A DNA stretch of 64,000 nt from DAOTXS01 sp034433515 (GCA_034433515.1 DAOUAL010000019.1:34392-98391), one strand, 5' to 3'. Positions 50,337 to 60,057 are shown, counted from the stretch's first letter. Numbers and translations: made by a program. The notes: a model not told the origin generated them from the sequence alone.

Positions 50337-50354
50337 TTTGGTGGACCCACAAAC

Positions 50355-50385
50355 ATGCACGCGACCTTCCTCGCGTGCATTTTTT
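50355..50385 (+). terminator. Terminator of the HU-HhH gene
   Basis: ATGCACGCGA and TCGCGTGCAT form a perfect 10-bp stem with loop CCTTCC, followed by Ts to 50385. It meets the 3' end of the minus-strand mazG. Confidence 0.88.
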
Positions 50386-51346
50386 ATGCCTGTGCTTGCT
50401 CAGCGACTTGACGTAAAGCACTTTCGGCGTCAATCCGTCTCGTGTTGGCATACGCCGCCAACGCGAACAACACTTTGCCCAAGGCTTGTTCCGATTTTCT
50501 AGCACGCGTCAATTTTTCCACCGCCTTGGCAATCTCTTTGACATTGCTCTGCACCTTGCCGCGCTTGGCGATCTTTTGGGCGCGTGCCAACGCCGGTAAC
50601 GCACGCGGAATATTGCTTTGCTTGCCGCCATTCTCCGCTTGCTTGATCTTTTCCCAATTACCTACAATCTCTTCGACCCCATTCACCTTCACATCACCAA
50701 AGACGTGCGGATGCCGGCGGATCAATTTGGCGACAATGTCTGCCACAACCTCCGTCAACAAAAACTCGCCGGCTTCCGTTGCAATCTGCGTTTGCAAGAA
50801 AATGTGCAAGAGCAAGTCGCCCAACTCTTCCCGCAAATGGGGAACATCTCCTTGATCGAGCGTTTCCAGCACTTCGTAACATTCTTCCAAAAAATCTTTC
50901 CGCAACGATTGATGCGTCTGCGCGCGATCCCAGGGACAACCCTCGGGGGCGCGCAAATGCGCCACCACCTCACCCAACGCATTGAGCGAACTGGGACGCG
51001 CTAGTGGAGGTACAAACCAAATTACCTCGCCTTCGAACCTGGCGACCTTATCCAACTCTGCCAAGCGCATCGCCTCAATTTTTTGTGCCGACGTTCCAAC
51101 CGCCTCCAACCGCGTAATCAGATGGTCGGGCGGATACAACACCATCAACACACGCTTGCAATCAGCGGCTATGGCATTACTTGCGCGCGCGATGATCGCT
51201 GGCGTGTCCGGGTCAAGATGCGGAAAGTGTTCGCGCGCCAACGTATGAGCGTCGGCAATTTGCAAACCACGTTCCAATGGATTCAAATCCAACGCGAGGC
51301 ATACCCTATCAATCCACGGTCCCAAACTGAGAGTCACAGTCATCAC
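50384..51346 (-). CDS. mazG: MazG nucleoside triphosphate pyrophosphohydrolase with truncated methylase-like N-terminus
   Basis: MazG removes pyrophosphate from noncanonical NTPs. The core shows CPWDRAQTHQSLRKDFLEECYEVLE, HLREELGDLLLHIFLQ and RRHPHVFGDVKVNGVEEIVGNWEKIK. The first ~115 residues (RVCLALDLNPLERGLQIADA, YPPDHLITRLE) resemble the C-terminal half of the tetrapyrrole-methylase domain of YabN-type proteins; the SAM-binding half is missing. Catalysis should rely on the MazG part alone. Confidence 0.88.
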   Translation of the reverse strand: MMTVTLSLGPWIDRVCLALDLNPLERGLQIADAHTLAREHFPHLDPDTPAIIARASNAIAADCKRVLMVLYPPDHLITRLEAVGTSAQKIEAMRLAELDKVARFEGEVIWFVPPLARPSSLNALGEVVAHLRAPEGCPWDRAQTHQSLRKDFLEECYEVLETLDQGDVPHLREELGDLLLHIFLQTQIATEAGEFLLTEVVADIVAKLIRRHPHVFGDVKVNGVEEIVGNWEKIKQAENGGKQSNIPRALPALARAQKIAKRGKVQSNVKEIAKAVEKLTRARKSEQALGKVLFALAAYANTRRIDAESALRQVAEQAQA

Positions 51347-51420
51347 ACCTTCTCCCGGTTTGTCGTCGCGCGATTCATCGCGCTATCAGGTGGGGCAATT
51401 CCCGCCTGTTTTCGTTTTGA

Positions 51421-51521
51421 CTAGTGCACCAACATGAAATAGTTGCATACCAGACTGATGGGAAGACCTTAACAGAAAAATCGAGTTTTCACCACGCACT
51501 TTCATGTTGGTGCACTACTAG
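51421..51521. mobile_element. MITE-like element, copy B
   Basis: This copy is 101 bp, CTAG to CTAG, with ends TGCACCAACATGAAA and TTTCATGTTGGTGCA that are perfect inverted complements. Its interior lacks ~8 bases present in copy C. Its right CTAG supplies the stop codon of the minus-strand SbcC-like gene. Confidence 0.85.
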
Positions 51522-54448
51522 CCCGGCAAATCGGTTTCTGCCACGCGCCCATTCTCCAACACAACGTGATGGGTGAACAAACGCTCGTTGACGTGAACGT
51601 GGCTGATCAGAAAAATCTGATCGAACGCGCGCGCAATTTCACCCTCTGTCAGCAAATAGATCAGCGCCTCCGCCCGCTCATCATCAAACGAACCGAGCGG
51701 CTCATCGAGAAAGATAAAGGATGGTGCCGTTCCGCGTTCGGAAGGCAAGGTCGCCAGTGCAAACGCCAGGCGCAACGCGAGCGAAAATTGATCTTTGGTT
51801 CCGCCACTAAAAATATTCTTTTCTTTGAACGCACCACCCTTTCCCACGCGTTCGTCCCACACCTGGATTTTGTACGTCTCGGGATCAAGTTGCGCATCGT
51901 GATAACGATTGCGCGTGAGGGTGGGCAACATCCGCCGCATATAGTCCATCGTTGCCGGCAAGATTTTTTGCACGATGCGTCGTCGCGCGACGGAAGCAAT
52001 TTCGATGCCGCGCTCACGCACCATCATCTCGCGTATTTTTTGTTCCCATTCGCGCTGACATTCGGCACGATCCAAGATTTGGCTTTGCAACCCCAATTCG
52101 TGTTCCAATTGCGCTTGCCGATCACTCAACGATCGCACGCGCCCCACCAACTCGCGTTGTTGCGCGCGCAAGGTGGCTTCATCACCCAAATCGAGTTGGC
52201 TCAGCCGCCCTGCCAAAGACTCCAACTCGGCTACATTCGGCGAAGCACTCAAACGGGTCGCGTTGCCTAACAATTCTTGAACGCGCGCATACAACACTTG
52301 AACATTTTGTTGTCGAGTCGCGCGTTCGCCATGTCGGCGTCCCAGTTCGCCTTCCAATTCGCGCGCTTGTTTGAACAACCCATCGCCACCCAACACATCG
52401 TATTCGGCGCGCAATGCTTTGCCAAAGTCATTATAGCCATTCAATTCCAGAGCGGGATTCCATGCCGGGGCATCGGCTTGGACGGTGCGCGCGCGTTCGT
52501 ACAAATCGCGGGCTTGGATCATCCAAGTTTGCGTTTGTTGGGCGCGCCGTGCGATTTCTTGCGCCAAGCGGTTCGCCTCATTTGCGCGTTTCTGCAATTG
52601 CTCGATTTGGGCTTGGAGTTGAAAGCGCGCTCGTTGCACAAGGTTTGCGTCCAACTCGATGCGCCATGCCTGCGCCATCGCTTGCGCGTGCGTTTGCCAA
52701 CGCCTCCAAATCTGTTCTGCTTTTTGCGCAGCGTTGTCACAGCGAACACGTTCCGCCGATAAATCGCTCGTTTCGTCCAACGCATTTTGGCGGCGCAATT
52801 CGCCTCGCACGGCACGCGCGTCCAATAATCGTGCGCGTGTGGCTTCTTGCTCCGCGCGCAAATCGTCCAACGATTGATTGTTCATCTCGCGCGCAATCAT
52901 CACGCGTTGGGCTTGGGCGGCTTCAATCGTTTCCGGAATTGGAGTGCCCAGTTGCGTCAAACGGTCTTGAATCTCACGCACACGCGCCTGTTGGGCTTCG
53001 CTTGCTGATGCCCGCGCTTGCACCTGCCCTTCCACACGACCCAGTTCTTCAATTGCCCGCGACATCTCGCGCCATAGCATTGTGGCACGCATTGCCAACC
53101 CGATGCCCACCACGACAGCCAGCACAAAGAAAACCAAAGCGGCGGAGGGAACGCATACACTTGCTATCCAAAACACCAAGAGCATCACCACAAGGCCATA
53201 GAGTTGCAATCTGAACTGTTGCGCCAATTGATCGCGCGCGCGTTGTTGGGCGCGAACCGCTTCTTCTGCCGGGGCGATTCCAATCTCTTGCTGTGCGGCG
53301 ATCCATTCGCCCAGCGCTTCGCCGATGGCATACTGGTGCAAGCGCGTTTCGATTTGCGCGAGCGCCGCTTCCTCGTGCGCCACCGAAGCATCCAGTTCCA
53401 TGAGCCGTGCTTCGATGTTGGCGATTTGTGCGGCGCGTTGGGCGTAGCGTTCGCGCGCGGCGCGCAACTGCTCCAGCCGCACCAACCGATGCGCCAGCCA
53501 ATCGAGTCGTGCGATTTGGTTTTTGAGATTTGGAATTTCACCGATGGCGCGTTGCGTTTCGCTGTGTTCTTGTTTCAAGCGTTCGATCTCGCGCGCATTA
53601 TCCACGCTCCGTTCAATGGTGTCGCGTGCCGCTTTGACATCGAGCATGGCTTGTTTCAGCGCTTCGATGCGCTCCACCCGTTGTGCCACATTCTCACGTT
53701 CGCGCGCGAGAGTTTGGATCGTGGCATCAAGTTGTTGCACCGCGCGCAATTCGGTGAGCGTCCCATTCACCGCGCCGCGCAGTTCGATCAACGTGATTTG
53801 CTCTTCGGTCTTGGCGAGTTGGGTTTGAAAAGTTGGCAACTCGGCTTGAATCGCGGCGAGGTCGGCGCGCTTTTTCAACCGCTCGAGTTCGCGTTTGTCT
53901 TCGGCGGTAATCTTGAGGTCGCTTTCGATTTGCACAAGTGCATCGAGGTTGAGCAACTTGGCAAGTGATTCTTCGCGCTTGGCTTTGCTCAACCCTTCGA
54001 GTTTCTCCAACTTTTTTTGTTCAACAAAACAGGTGTTGAGCAACGCATCGCCATCAAACCCGAGTTCGGCGACGAGTCGTCTATTGACCGCCGTGTTGCC
54101 TCGAATTTCCTCGCGCTCGTTCTCGCCGCGCACAATATCGAGTTCCCAGACATTTTGTCTGCCGCGCACAATCGAGCGCACAATCTTGAACAGGCGCGTG
54201 CCCATTTGCACATCGAGTTCCACGCGCGCCTTTTCAACATCGTAACGAATCAAATCTTCCAGACCCCGTGCGCCGGTTTCGGTCGCCAGCGCCGCACCGA
54301 ACAGCGCAAAGAACACGGCTTCGAACAGCGTAGATTTGCCGGCTTCGTTCTTGCCTTGCACCAAAATCCGTGCGTGATCCGGAAAATGCAATTCGATTTC
54401 TTGGAGTTGTTTGAAATTGTGGGCGTAGAGACGTTTGAGTCGAATCAT
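51518..54448 (-). CDS. Rad50/SbcC-like SMC ATPase with a transmembrane hairpin
   Basis: The 976-residue protein has Walker A VQGKNEAGKSTLFEAVFFAL (~30-49), long coiled coils, then the signature FSGGTKDQFSLALRLAFAL and Walker B SFIFLDEPLGSFDDERAEAL at the C-terminus, with H-loop SHVHVN. Where Rad50/SbcC carry a CxxC zinc hook at the coiled-coil apex, residues ~415-452 form two hydrophobic helices with a short turn (VVMLLVFWIASVCVPSAALV, then FFVLAVVVGIGLAM), as in YhaN-like proteins. The coil tips are therefore probably embedded in the membrane. No SbcD-type nuclease gene is adjacent. I start at ATG 54448. Confidence 0.88.
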   Translation of the reverse strand: MIRLKRLYAHNFKQLQEIELHFPDHARILVQGKNEAGKSTLFEAVFFALFGAALATETGARGLEDLIRYDVEKARVELDVQMGTRLFKIVRSIVRGRQNVWELDIVRGENEREEIRGNTAVNRRLVAELGFDGDALLNTCFVEQKKLEKLEGLSKAKREESLAKLLNLDALVQIESDLKITAEDKRELERLKKRADLAAIQAELPTFQTQLAKTEEQITLIELRGAVNGTLTELRAVQQLDATIQTLARERENVAQRVERIEALKQAMLDVKAARDTIERSVDNAREIERLKQEHSETQRAIGEIPNLKNQIARLDWLAHRLVRLEQLRAARERYAQRAAQIANIEARLMELDASVAHEEAALAQIETRLHQYAIGEALGEWIAAQQEIGIAPAEEAVRAQQRARDQLAQQFRLQLYGLVVMLLVFWIASVCVPSAALVFFVLAVVVGIGLAMRATMLWREMSRAIEELGRVEGQVQARASASEAQQARVREIQDRLTQLGTPIPETIEAAQAQRVMIAREMNNQSLDDLRAEQEATRARLLDARAVRGELRRQNALDETSDLSAERVRCDNAAQKAEQIWRRWQTHAQAMAQAWRIELDANLVQRARFQLQAQIEQLQKRANEANRLAQEIARRAQQTQTWMIQARDLYERARTVQADAPAWNPALELNGYNDFGKALRAEYDVLGGDGLFKQARELEGELGRRHGERATRQQNVQVLYARVQELLGNATRLSASPNVAELESLAGRLSQLDLGDEATLRAQQRELVGRVRSLSDRQAQLEHELGLQSQILDRAECQREWEQKIREMMVRERGIEIASVARRRIVQKILPATMDYMRRMLPTLTRNRYHDAQLDPETYKIQVWDERVGKGGAFKEKNIFSGGTKDQFSLALRLAFALATLPSERGTAPSFIFLDEPLGSFDDERAEALIYLLTEGEIARAFDQIFLISHVHVNERLFTHHVVLENGRVAETDLPG

Positions 54449-54473
54449 CGCAAGTAAAAAAGCTTGAAACTTT

Positions 54474-55981
54474 TTATTTGAGATTGTAGATTTCACCGAA
54501 CTTGGATTTCAAGTATCGGAGGTAGGGCGCGACATCCATTGGTCCGCCCACCACGCGTTGGAGAGTTTCTTTGGGGGTAAACTTGCGCCCGTGGCGATGG
54601 AGTTTCTCGCGCAACCATTCGCGCAACGGCATAAACTCGCCGCGTTCAAATTGGGCGTACAAATCCGGGATGTCGGCAAGCACCTTTTCCCAAATCTGCG
54701 CCGCCACAATGTTGCCCAGTTGATACGTGGGGAAATAGCCCAGCATCCCACCCGACCAATGAATATCTTGCAGACATCCTTGCGCGTCATTGGGGACATC
54801 CACACCCAAGTATTGCTTCATCCGCGCATTCCACGCTTCCGGCACATCCTTCAATGCCAGTGTGCCTTCCATAATTTCTTGCTCTAGTTCAAAGCGGATG
54901 ATGATGTGCAAACCATACGTCGCCTCGTCCGCCTCCACGCGAATGAAGGACGGCTGCACGCGATTGATCGCGCGATAACATGTTTCCATTTCGACGTTTT
55001 GGAATTGCGCCGGAAAAGTGGCTTGCAATTTGGGGTAAAAGAATTTCCAAAACGCGCGGCTCCGCCCAACCAAATTCTCCCACATTCGACTCTGAGATTC
55101 GTGCAAACTGCTGGAAGCGCCGCGCGCAAGCAAGGTGCGTTCCAATGCCGGGTCAACGCCATTTTCGTACAAGCCGTGCCCGCATTCGTGCATCGCGCCA
55201 AAGAGCGAGGGGCTGATGAAATCTTCGTAATAGCGTGTGGTGATGCGGATGTCGGTGATGCCGGAGTTGGTGGCAAAGGGATGGACGGTCGGATCGAGGC
55301 GCCACGAATCGGAACGGAAACCGAAACGTTCGAGGATACTCAACGCAAACTCGCGTTGCTTTTCGATTGGAAAATGTCCGTGCAAGCAGGCATCGCTCAC
55401 GGTATCCGCGCGCTCACGAATCTGGGCCATCAGTGGAATCAAATCTTTTTTCAGCGCGTCAAAAATTGTTTTCACTTCAACGGTTTTCATGCCGCGCTCA
55501 AAATCATCGAGCAGGGGATCATAGACATGATCGTAGGGGGCAAAACATTCTACGTACCGGCGCTTGAGTTCAATATTTTTTCCAGATGTGGTAAAAAGAT
55601 TTTGAAATTCGATTGTTTGCGCGCTTCGATCCATGCCATCCGCGCCAGAGCGGCGGTCCGGGTCATTTCGGCGCGCAGTTCGGTGGGGACAGCTTTTTGT
55701 TTCTCGTAATCTTGGCGTGCCACGCGAATCAAACTGGCTTCGTCGGAATCGTAGGGCAAACTGGCTTCATAATCGCGCAAATCGTCCAACAGTTTGCCGA
55801 TTTCGTCGGAGGTAAATTTTTCGTGCGCGATTTTGCCCAAGGTCGCCATTTGCTCCGCGCGCATCGCCGCGCCTTTGGGCGCCATCATCGTTTGCTGATC
55901 CCAACTAAGCACTGCGCCAATCTTGCCGAGATCAGCAATTTCCATCAGGCGGGTTTTGAGTTCGACGAATTGGGGATTCAT
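54474..55981 (-). pseudogene. M32 carboxypeptidase Taq, split by a frameshift
   Basis: The first frame (55981 to ~55576) gives LKTRLMEIADLGKIGAVLSW, then DQQTMMAPKGAAMRAEQM and ends ...FLPHLEKI; the second (from ~55575 to 54474) resumes ELKRRYVECFAPYDHVYDPLLD. It contains the zinc motif HECGHG (HExxH) and the family signature HESQSRMWEN. The break coincides with a run of six As on the minus strand (55576-55581). One extra A would restore LEKNIELKRRY, so the cause is a 1-base deletion, either real or a sequencing artefact. Everything else is intact for a metal carboxypeptidase of ~500 residues. Confidence 0.85.
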
Positions 55982-56020
55982 TTTTGCTCCGTCAAGGGTA
56001 TGATGCCCGGTCGCAACTAT

Positions 56021-57172
56021 TTAGACTTGCGTGCCGGGGTCGAACAAACGTTGGTGTTCTTGCAACGCGAACCGATCGGTCATCCCGGCGATGTAATCAC
56101 ACACAACGCGCGCGGGATGTTCGCCGTTCATTTTGCGTTGCACCGATTTGGGTAAGAGGCGAGGATTTTGCACGTACGCGGTAAAGAGTTCTTCCAACAC
56201 GCGTTCGGCTTTTGCCGCCATTCGCGCCACCCGATAATGGCGATAGAAATTTTCCATCAAGAAATCTTTTAGCACGCGATTCTTGCGTTCGACCTCCTCG
56301 GAAAAGGTTACGATCGGTTTGCCCAGCGCACGCAACTTGGTTACCGAATCAATCTTGCGGGCGCGCAATATTTGGTCAGTGGCTTGAACAAAATCGCTCA
56401 CTTGATAATTGACCAGCCAGCGAATAAAACGATGACGCATCAAATCGTTGAACCGATCCGCGCAATCGTTGCTGATGGTGCACCACTCTTTCCAAAATTC
56501 CAGTTGCTCTAGATCACGCGGATCGAGAATGCCCGCCCGCAAGCCATCGTCCAGATCGGCGGTGCTATACGCGGTTTCATCCGCCACGCTCGCCAATTGG
56601 GCTTCTAGCGTGGCGGCTTCGTGGGGATTGTAGACCGCCGGATTCACCGTGTCGTACTCGGTCTCGTGTTTGGCGATGCCCTCGCGCACTTCGTACGTGA
56701 GATTCAAACCACGATAATCGTCAAAACGTTCTTCCAACTCTTCCACGATGCGCAAGGATTGAACTTGATGATTGAATCCGCCGTACTCTTTCATCAACTC
56801 GTTCATCTTGCGTTCGCCGGAATGACCAAAGGGGGTATGCCCCAAATCGTGCGCGAGACAAATCGCTTCAGTCAAATCTTCGTTCGCTCCCAGCGCGCGT
56901 GCTAGCGTGCGTGCAATCTGCGCCACTTCGAGCGTATGGGTGAGCCGCGTGCGATAGTAATCGCCTTCGGTGATCACGAACACTTGGGTTTTGTATTCCA
57001 ATCGGCGAAACGCCGTGGTGTGGATGATGCGGTCACGGTCGCGTTGAAACGCGGTGCGATACGGATGTTCGGGGTCGGGATATTTTCGTCCGCGCGAGTC
57101 GCGGCTTTTCATCCCATAGGGCGCCAGTCGCGCGGCTTCTTGGGCTTCGAGTTCTTCGCGGGTTGTCTGCAT
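56021..57172 (-). CDS. dgt: Deoxyguanosinetriphosphate triphosphohydrolase-like protein
   Basis: It hydrolyses dNTPs to nucleoside and triphosphate. The HD-domain metal ligands are in RLTHTLEVAQIARTLARAL and ICLAHDLGHTPFGHSGE; the N-terminal RDRDRIIHTTAFRRLEYKTQVF is the family signature. Length (383 residues) fits the shorter dGTPase-like group. It lies ~110 bases from the divergent tRNA-Trp. Confidence 0.93.
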   Translation of the reverse strand: MQTTREELEAQEAARLAPYGMKSRDSRGRKYPDPEHPYRTAFQRDRDRIIHTTAFRRLEYKTQVFVITEGDYYRTRLTHTLEVAQIARTLARALGANEDLTEAICLAHDLGHTPFGHSGERKMNELMKEYGGFNHQVQSLRIVEELEERFDDYRGLNLTYEVREGIAKHETEYDTVNPAVYNPHEAATLEAQLASVADETAYSTADLDDGLRAGILDPRDLEQLEFWKEWCTISNDCADRFNDLMRHRFIRWLVNYQVSDFVQATDQILRARKIDSVTKLRALGKPIVTFSEEVERKNRVLKDFLMENFYRHYRVARMAAKAERVLEELFTAYVQNPRLLPKSVQRKMNGEHPARVVCDYIAGMTDRFALQEHQRLFDPGTQV

Positions 57173-57282
57173 CGTTTACCTCCAACGGCAAAGGTGATTA
57201 TAGCACAATCCGGCGCGGCTGTCAGCCAATTTTCTGCCCAATTTGCGCATTGCTCTCTTTTGTGCTAGAATGCCAACTGGAT

Positions 57283-57356
57283 AGGCGAGTAGCTCAATTT
57301 GGCAGAGCACGCGTCTCCAAAACGTGAGGTTGGGGGTTCAAGTCCCTCCTCGCCTG
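57283..57356 (+). tRNA. tRNA-Trp (CCA)
   Basis: Acceptor AGGCGAG/CTCGCCT, D-arm GCTC/GAGC, anticodon stem CGCGT/ACGTG (one G-U), loop CTCCAAA with anticodon CCA, T-arm GGGGG-TTCAAGT-CCCTC and discriminator G. No encoded 3' CCA. A TTGCGC-17-TAGAAT promoter precedes it. Confidence 0.94.
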
Positions 57357-57361
57357 CTCAG

Positions 57362-57386
57362 CGCGCAAGGATGCTTGCGCGTTTTT
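57362..57386 (+). terminator. Terminator of tRNA-Trp
   Basis: CGCGCAAG and CTTGCGCG form an 8-bp stem with a 4-base loop, followed by five Ts. Confidence 0.88.
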
Positions 57387-57496
57387 CTTTGCTTGTCGCC
57401 CATCGCATTTTGCGCTATAATCGCCCAGCAATTTGTTTGAGAGTCGTTCTTCCGCTGTTGGTGTACCAGCAGTTGAATGAAAATGGACTACGGGTA

Positions 57497-57527
57497 GGAC
57501 AAATTTCAAATTTGTCCCACATTTTTT
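57497..57527 (+). promoter_or_regulatory. Hairpin plus T-run in the leader of the topoisomerase gene
   Basis: GGACAAATTT and AAATTTGTCC are perfect complements around a single C, followed by CACA and six Ts. A TATAAT lies ~80 bases upstream (57415 region), so this is inside the likely 5' UTR, 17 bases before the start codon. It could terminate or attenuate, or be a dispersed repeat. Confidence 0.5.
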
Positions 57528-57543
57528 GAGGGAGAAAATCGCT

Positions 57544-59910
57544 TTGAAGTGGACCACTTTACGGCACAACGGGGTCGCTTTCCCGCCCGAGTACGACTAT
57601 CGCGGGCTGACGATCAAAATCAAAAACGAAATGGTCAAACTCACGCCCGACCAAGAAGAAATGTTGATGGCGTGGGCGAAGAAAAAAGATACGCCGTACG
57701 TCCTTGATCCAGTTTTTCAAAAAAATTTTTTAGGCGATCTCAAAACGAAACTGGATGCCCGTTTTGCCGACATTACGCTCGACGACATTGATTTCACCGA
57801 ATTGCACGCGATTGCCGAACGCGAGAAAACCGCAAACCTCTCCGAGGAAGAACGGAAAAAGCGTTCGGCGCAACGCAAACGCGAGCGCGAAGAACTCAAA
57901 GCCCAGTATGGCATTGCCATCATTGACGGCAAAGAGACCGAAGTAGGCGCGTACCTGGTTGAGCCGCCGGGCATTTTGATGGGACGTGGCAATCACCCGT
58001 TGCGCGGCAAATGGAAAGAGCGTGTTCAACCCGAAGATGTCACGCTCAATCTGGACGAAGACGCGCCGGTGCCGCCCGCACCACCCGGGCATCACTGGAA
58101 AGAGATCGTCCACGAGCACGATTCAATGTGGCTCGCCTCGTGGTACGATAAACTATCGGACAAGCGCAAGTACATCTGGCTTGCCGATTCCGCCGCCTTG
58201 CGCCAAGAACGCGATCAGGAAAAGTACATCAAAGCCGCCGCGCTGGAAAAGAATGTGGACAAGGTGCGCGCGGAAATCGCCAAACGAATGACCTTTGAAG
58301 ACACGGTTGCCCGTGCCGAGTTGGAAAAAACACGCCGGGAATTGCACGCCCAACGCCAAGCCCTTGAAGCGCGCTTGTTGCAAGCCACGCAAGCCGGCGA
58401 TACCAAGACGCGCACGAAATTGGAAAACGCTTTGGACCGCCTTCGGTTGGCAGAAGAAAAACTTGCCAAGCGCGAAGCCAAGATTCACACCGAAGAAATG
58501 AAAACGCGCCAACTCGCCACCGTGTGCTATCTCATTGATCGGTTGGCGATGCGCGTGGGCGATGAAAAGGATGAAGACGAAGCGGATACAGTTGGTGCCT
58601 CCACGTTGCGCGTGGAACACGTCCACGTCGGCAATGATCGCATCGAATTCGATTTTTTAGGTAAGGATAGCGTGCAATGGCAAAAGTCTTTGCCCCTCCA
58701 AGGCGATGATCTGGTGCTGGCACGCAATTTGCAAGACCTGGCGCGCGGCAAGCAACCGGGCGATCAACTCTTTGATAAAATTGATTCCACGCACGTCAAT
58801 CGTTTCCTAGGGAGCATTGTGGAGGGATTGACGGCAAAGGTATTCCGTACCTATCACGCCACCCACGCCGTTCGCACCGCCCTCTTGCGCGATGGCGATC
58901 TGGCTCCCGAAACGCCGGCTTATCGCAAAGAGTATGTGGCAAAATTGGCAAACCTCGAAGCGGCAATCGTTTGCAATCACAAACGCACGCCGCCCAAGAC
59001 GTGGCAAGAAAGTCTTGCCAAGCGCGAACAAGAAGTGGAACGCTTGCGTGCCGTGCAGCCAGATACGAGCCGATGGCAAGCCCAAATTGCGGCGCGCACA
59101 AAGGCGTTGGAAAAATTGCTGGCGGCAAAACCGGATTTAGAAAAACTGCAGGCACGCGTCAAGGCGTGCCAAGATGCGCTTGCCAAAGCGCGCGCGGCAC
59201 AAGCCGCGTTGCCCAATTTCGATGAACTGGTCGAAGCAAAACAAGCCGCGCTTGAGCAGGCATTAGCAGATCAGAAAAAAATTCAAGCGGCGGCGCAAGA
59301 GGCGTTGAAAAAGAAACAAGCCGCGCTCGAGGCACTGACATCGAACAAGCCGCCCAAGGCGAAAAAAGCGCTAGCGGAGTACAACAAACGCTTGCGCGCC
59401 GCGCGTCAAGCAATTGCCGCTACCAAGAAATCGAACGAAGAAAAAATCAAACGGGCAAAGGCGCGCGTCATCAGCGCGCGGCGCGCCTTGGACGCGGCGT
59501 TGAAAGCCCAACACGACAAGCCACGCCATGCTGCCAAACGGATTGCCCAAGCCGAAGCCGCACTGAAACGCGCCCAAGAAGCATTGATCCAAGAACCGCA
59601 ACGTTATGAGGAACGCGTTGCCAAGGCACGCCAAGCGTTGGAGCAAGCCCAGCAAGCACCAATCCTTGCACAAAAGAATTATGCCGAAAGGGTGGAGCGC
59701 GCAACGCTCCAACTCGATTTAGCCAAACGCACGCGCGATTATAACCTAGGCACATCGCTCAAGAATTACATTGACCCATCGGTCTATAAACTGTGGGGCG
59801 ATCATGTGGGGTTCGATTGGAAGAGATTGTACACCAAAGCGTTGCAACGCAAGTTTGCGTGGGTGGAAAAAGTACGTGGCACATGGAAGGAACCGCCCCT
59901 GGAAGGTTGA
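57544..59910 (+). CDS. Eukaryotic-type DNA topoisomerase IB
   Basis: It relaxes DNA supercoils through a 3'-phosphotyrosine intermediate. Unlike the short bacterial TopIB, this 788-residue protein follows human Top1 along its length: KWTTLRHNGVAFPPEY, IKNEMVKLTPDQEE, VEPPGILMGRGNHPLRGKWK, VPPAPPGHHWKEIVHEHDS, MRVGDEKDEDEADTVG, FDFLGKDSVQW, GLTAKVFRTYHA, CNHKRTPPKTW, and LGTSLKNYIDPS. All five catalytic residues are present: R337, K374, R435, H479, Y742 (numbering from TTG 57544). The linker between His and Tyr is a very long Ala/Lys-rich coiled coil (~260 residues, far longer than in human). I start at TTG 57544 (AGGGAG before it); TTG 57526 is possible. Confidence 0.93.
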   Translation: MKWTTLRHNGVAFPPEYDYRGLTIKIKNEMVKLTPDQEEMLMAWAKKKDTPYVLDPVFQKNFLGDLKTKLDARFADITLDDIDFTELHAIAEREKTANLSEEERKKRSAQRKREREELKAQYGIAIIDGKETEVGAYLVEPPGILMGRGNHPLRGKWKERVQPEDVTLNLDEDAPVPPAPPGHHWKEIVHEHDSMWLASWYDKLSDKRKYIWLADSAALRQERDQEKYIKAAALEKNVDKVRAEIAKRMTFEDTVARAELEKTRRELHAQRQALEARLLQATQAGDTKTRTKLENALDRLRLAEEKLAKREAKIHTEEMKTRQLATVCYLIDRLAMRVGDEKDEDEADTVGASTLRVEHVHVGNDRIEFDFLGKDSVQWQKSLPLQGDDLVLARNLQDLARGKQPGDQLFDKIDSTHVNRFLGSIVEGLTAKVFRTYHATHAVRTALLRDGDLAPETPAYRKEYVAKLANLEAAIVCNHKRTPPKTWQESLAKREQEVERLRAVQPDTSRWQAQIAARTKALEKLLAAKPDLEKLQARVKACQDALAKARAAQAALPNFDELVEAKQAALEQALADQKKIQAAAQEALKKKQAALEALTSNKPPKAKKALAEYNKRLRAARQAIAATKKSNEEKIKRAKARVISARRALDAALKAQHDKPRHAAKRIAQAEAALKRAQEALIQEPQRYEERVAKARQALEQAQQAPILAQKNYAERVERATLQLDLAKRTRDYNLGTSLKNYIDPSVYKLWGDHVGFDWKRLYTKALQRKFAWVEKVRGTWKEPPLEG

Positions 59911-60057
59911 CCAAACCTTCCCCCTAGATTTTGCCCAAATTAAGCGACAAATCATCGCGCGAGAGCCACTTGCGAAAACTGCCGATGCGCAAAACCGTGT
60001 TTTTTCCGTTGATTTTTGCCGAATGCTAAGGTCTGGCTGGCGGCGTCCCCTAAGCCT

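Noticed and set aside
55565..55600. Programmed -1 frameshift in the M32 gene
   Set aside because: The A-run is not in the X XXY YYZ phase of a good slippery site and no stimulatory structure is evident; a 1-base deletion is simpler.
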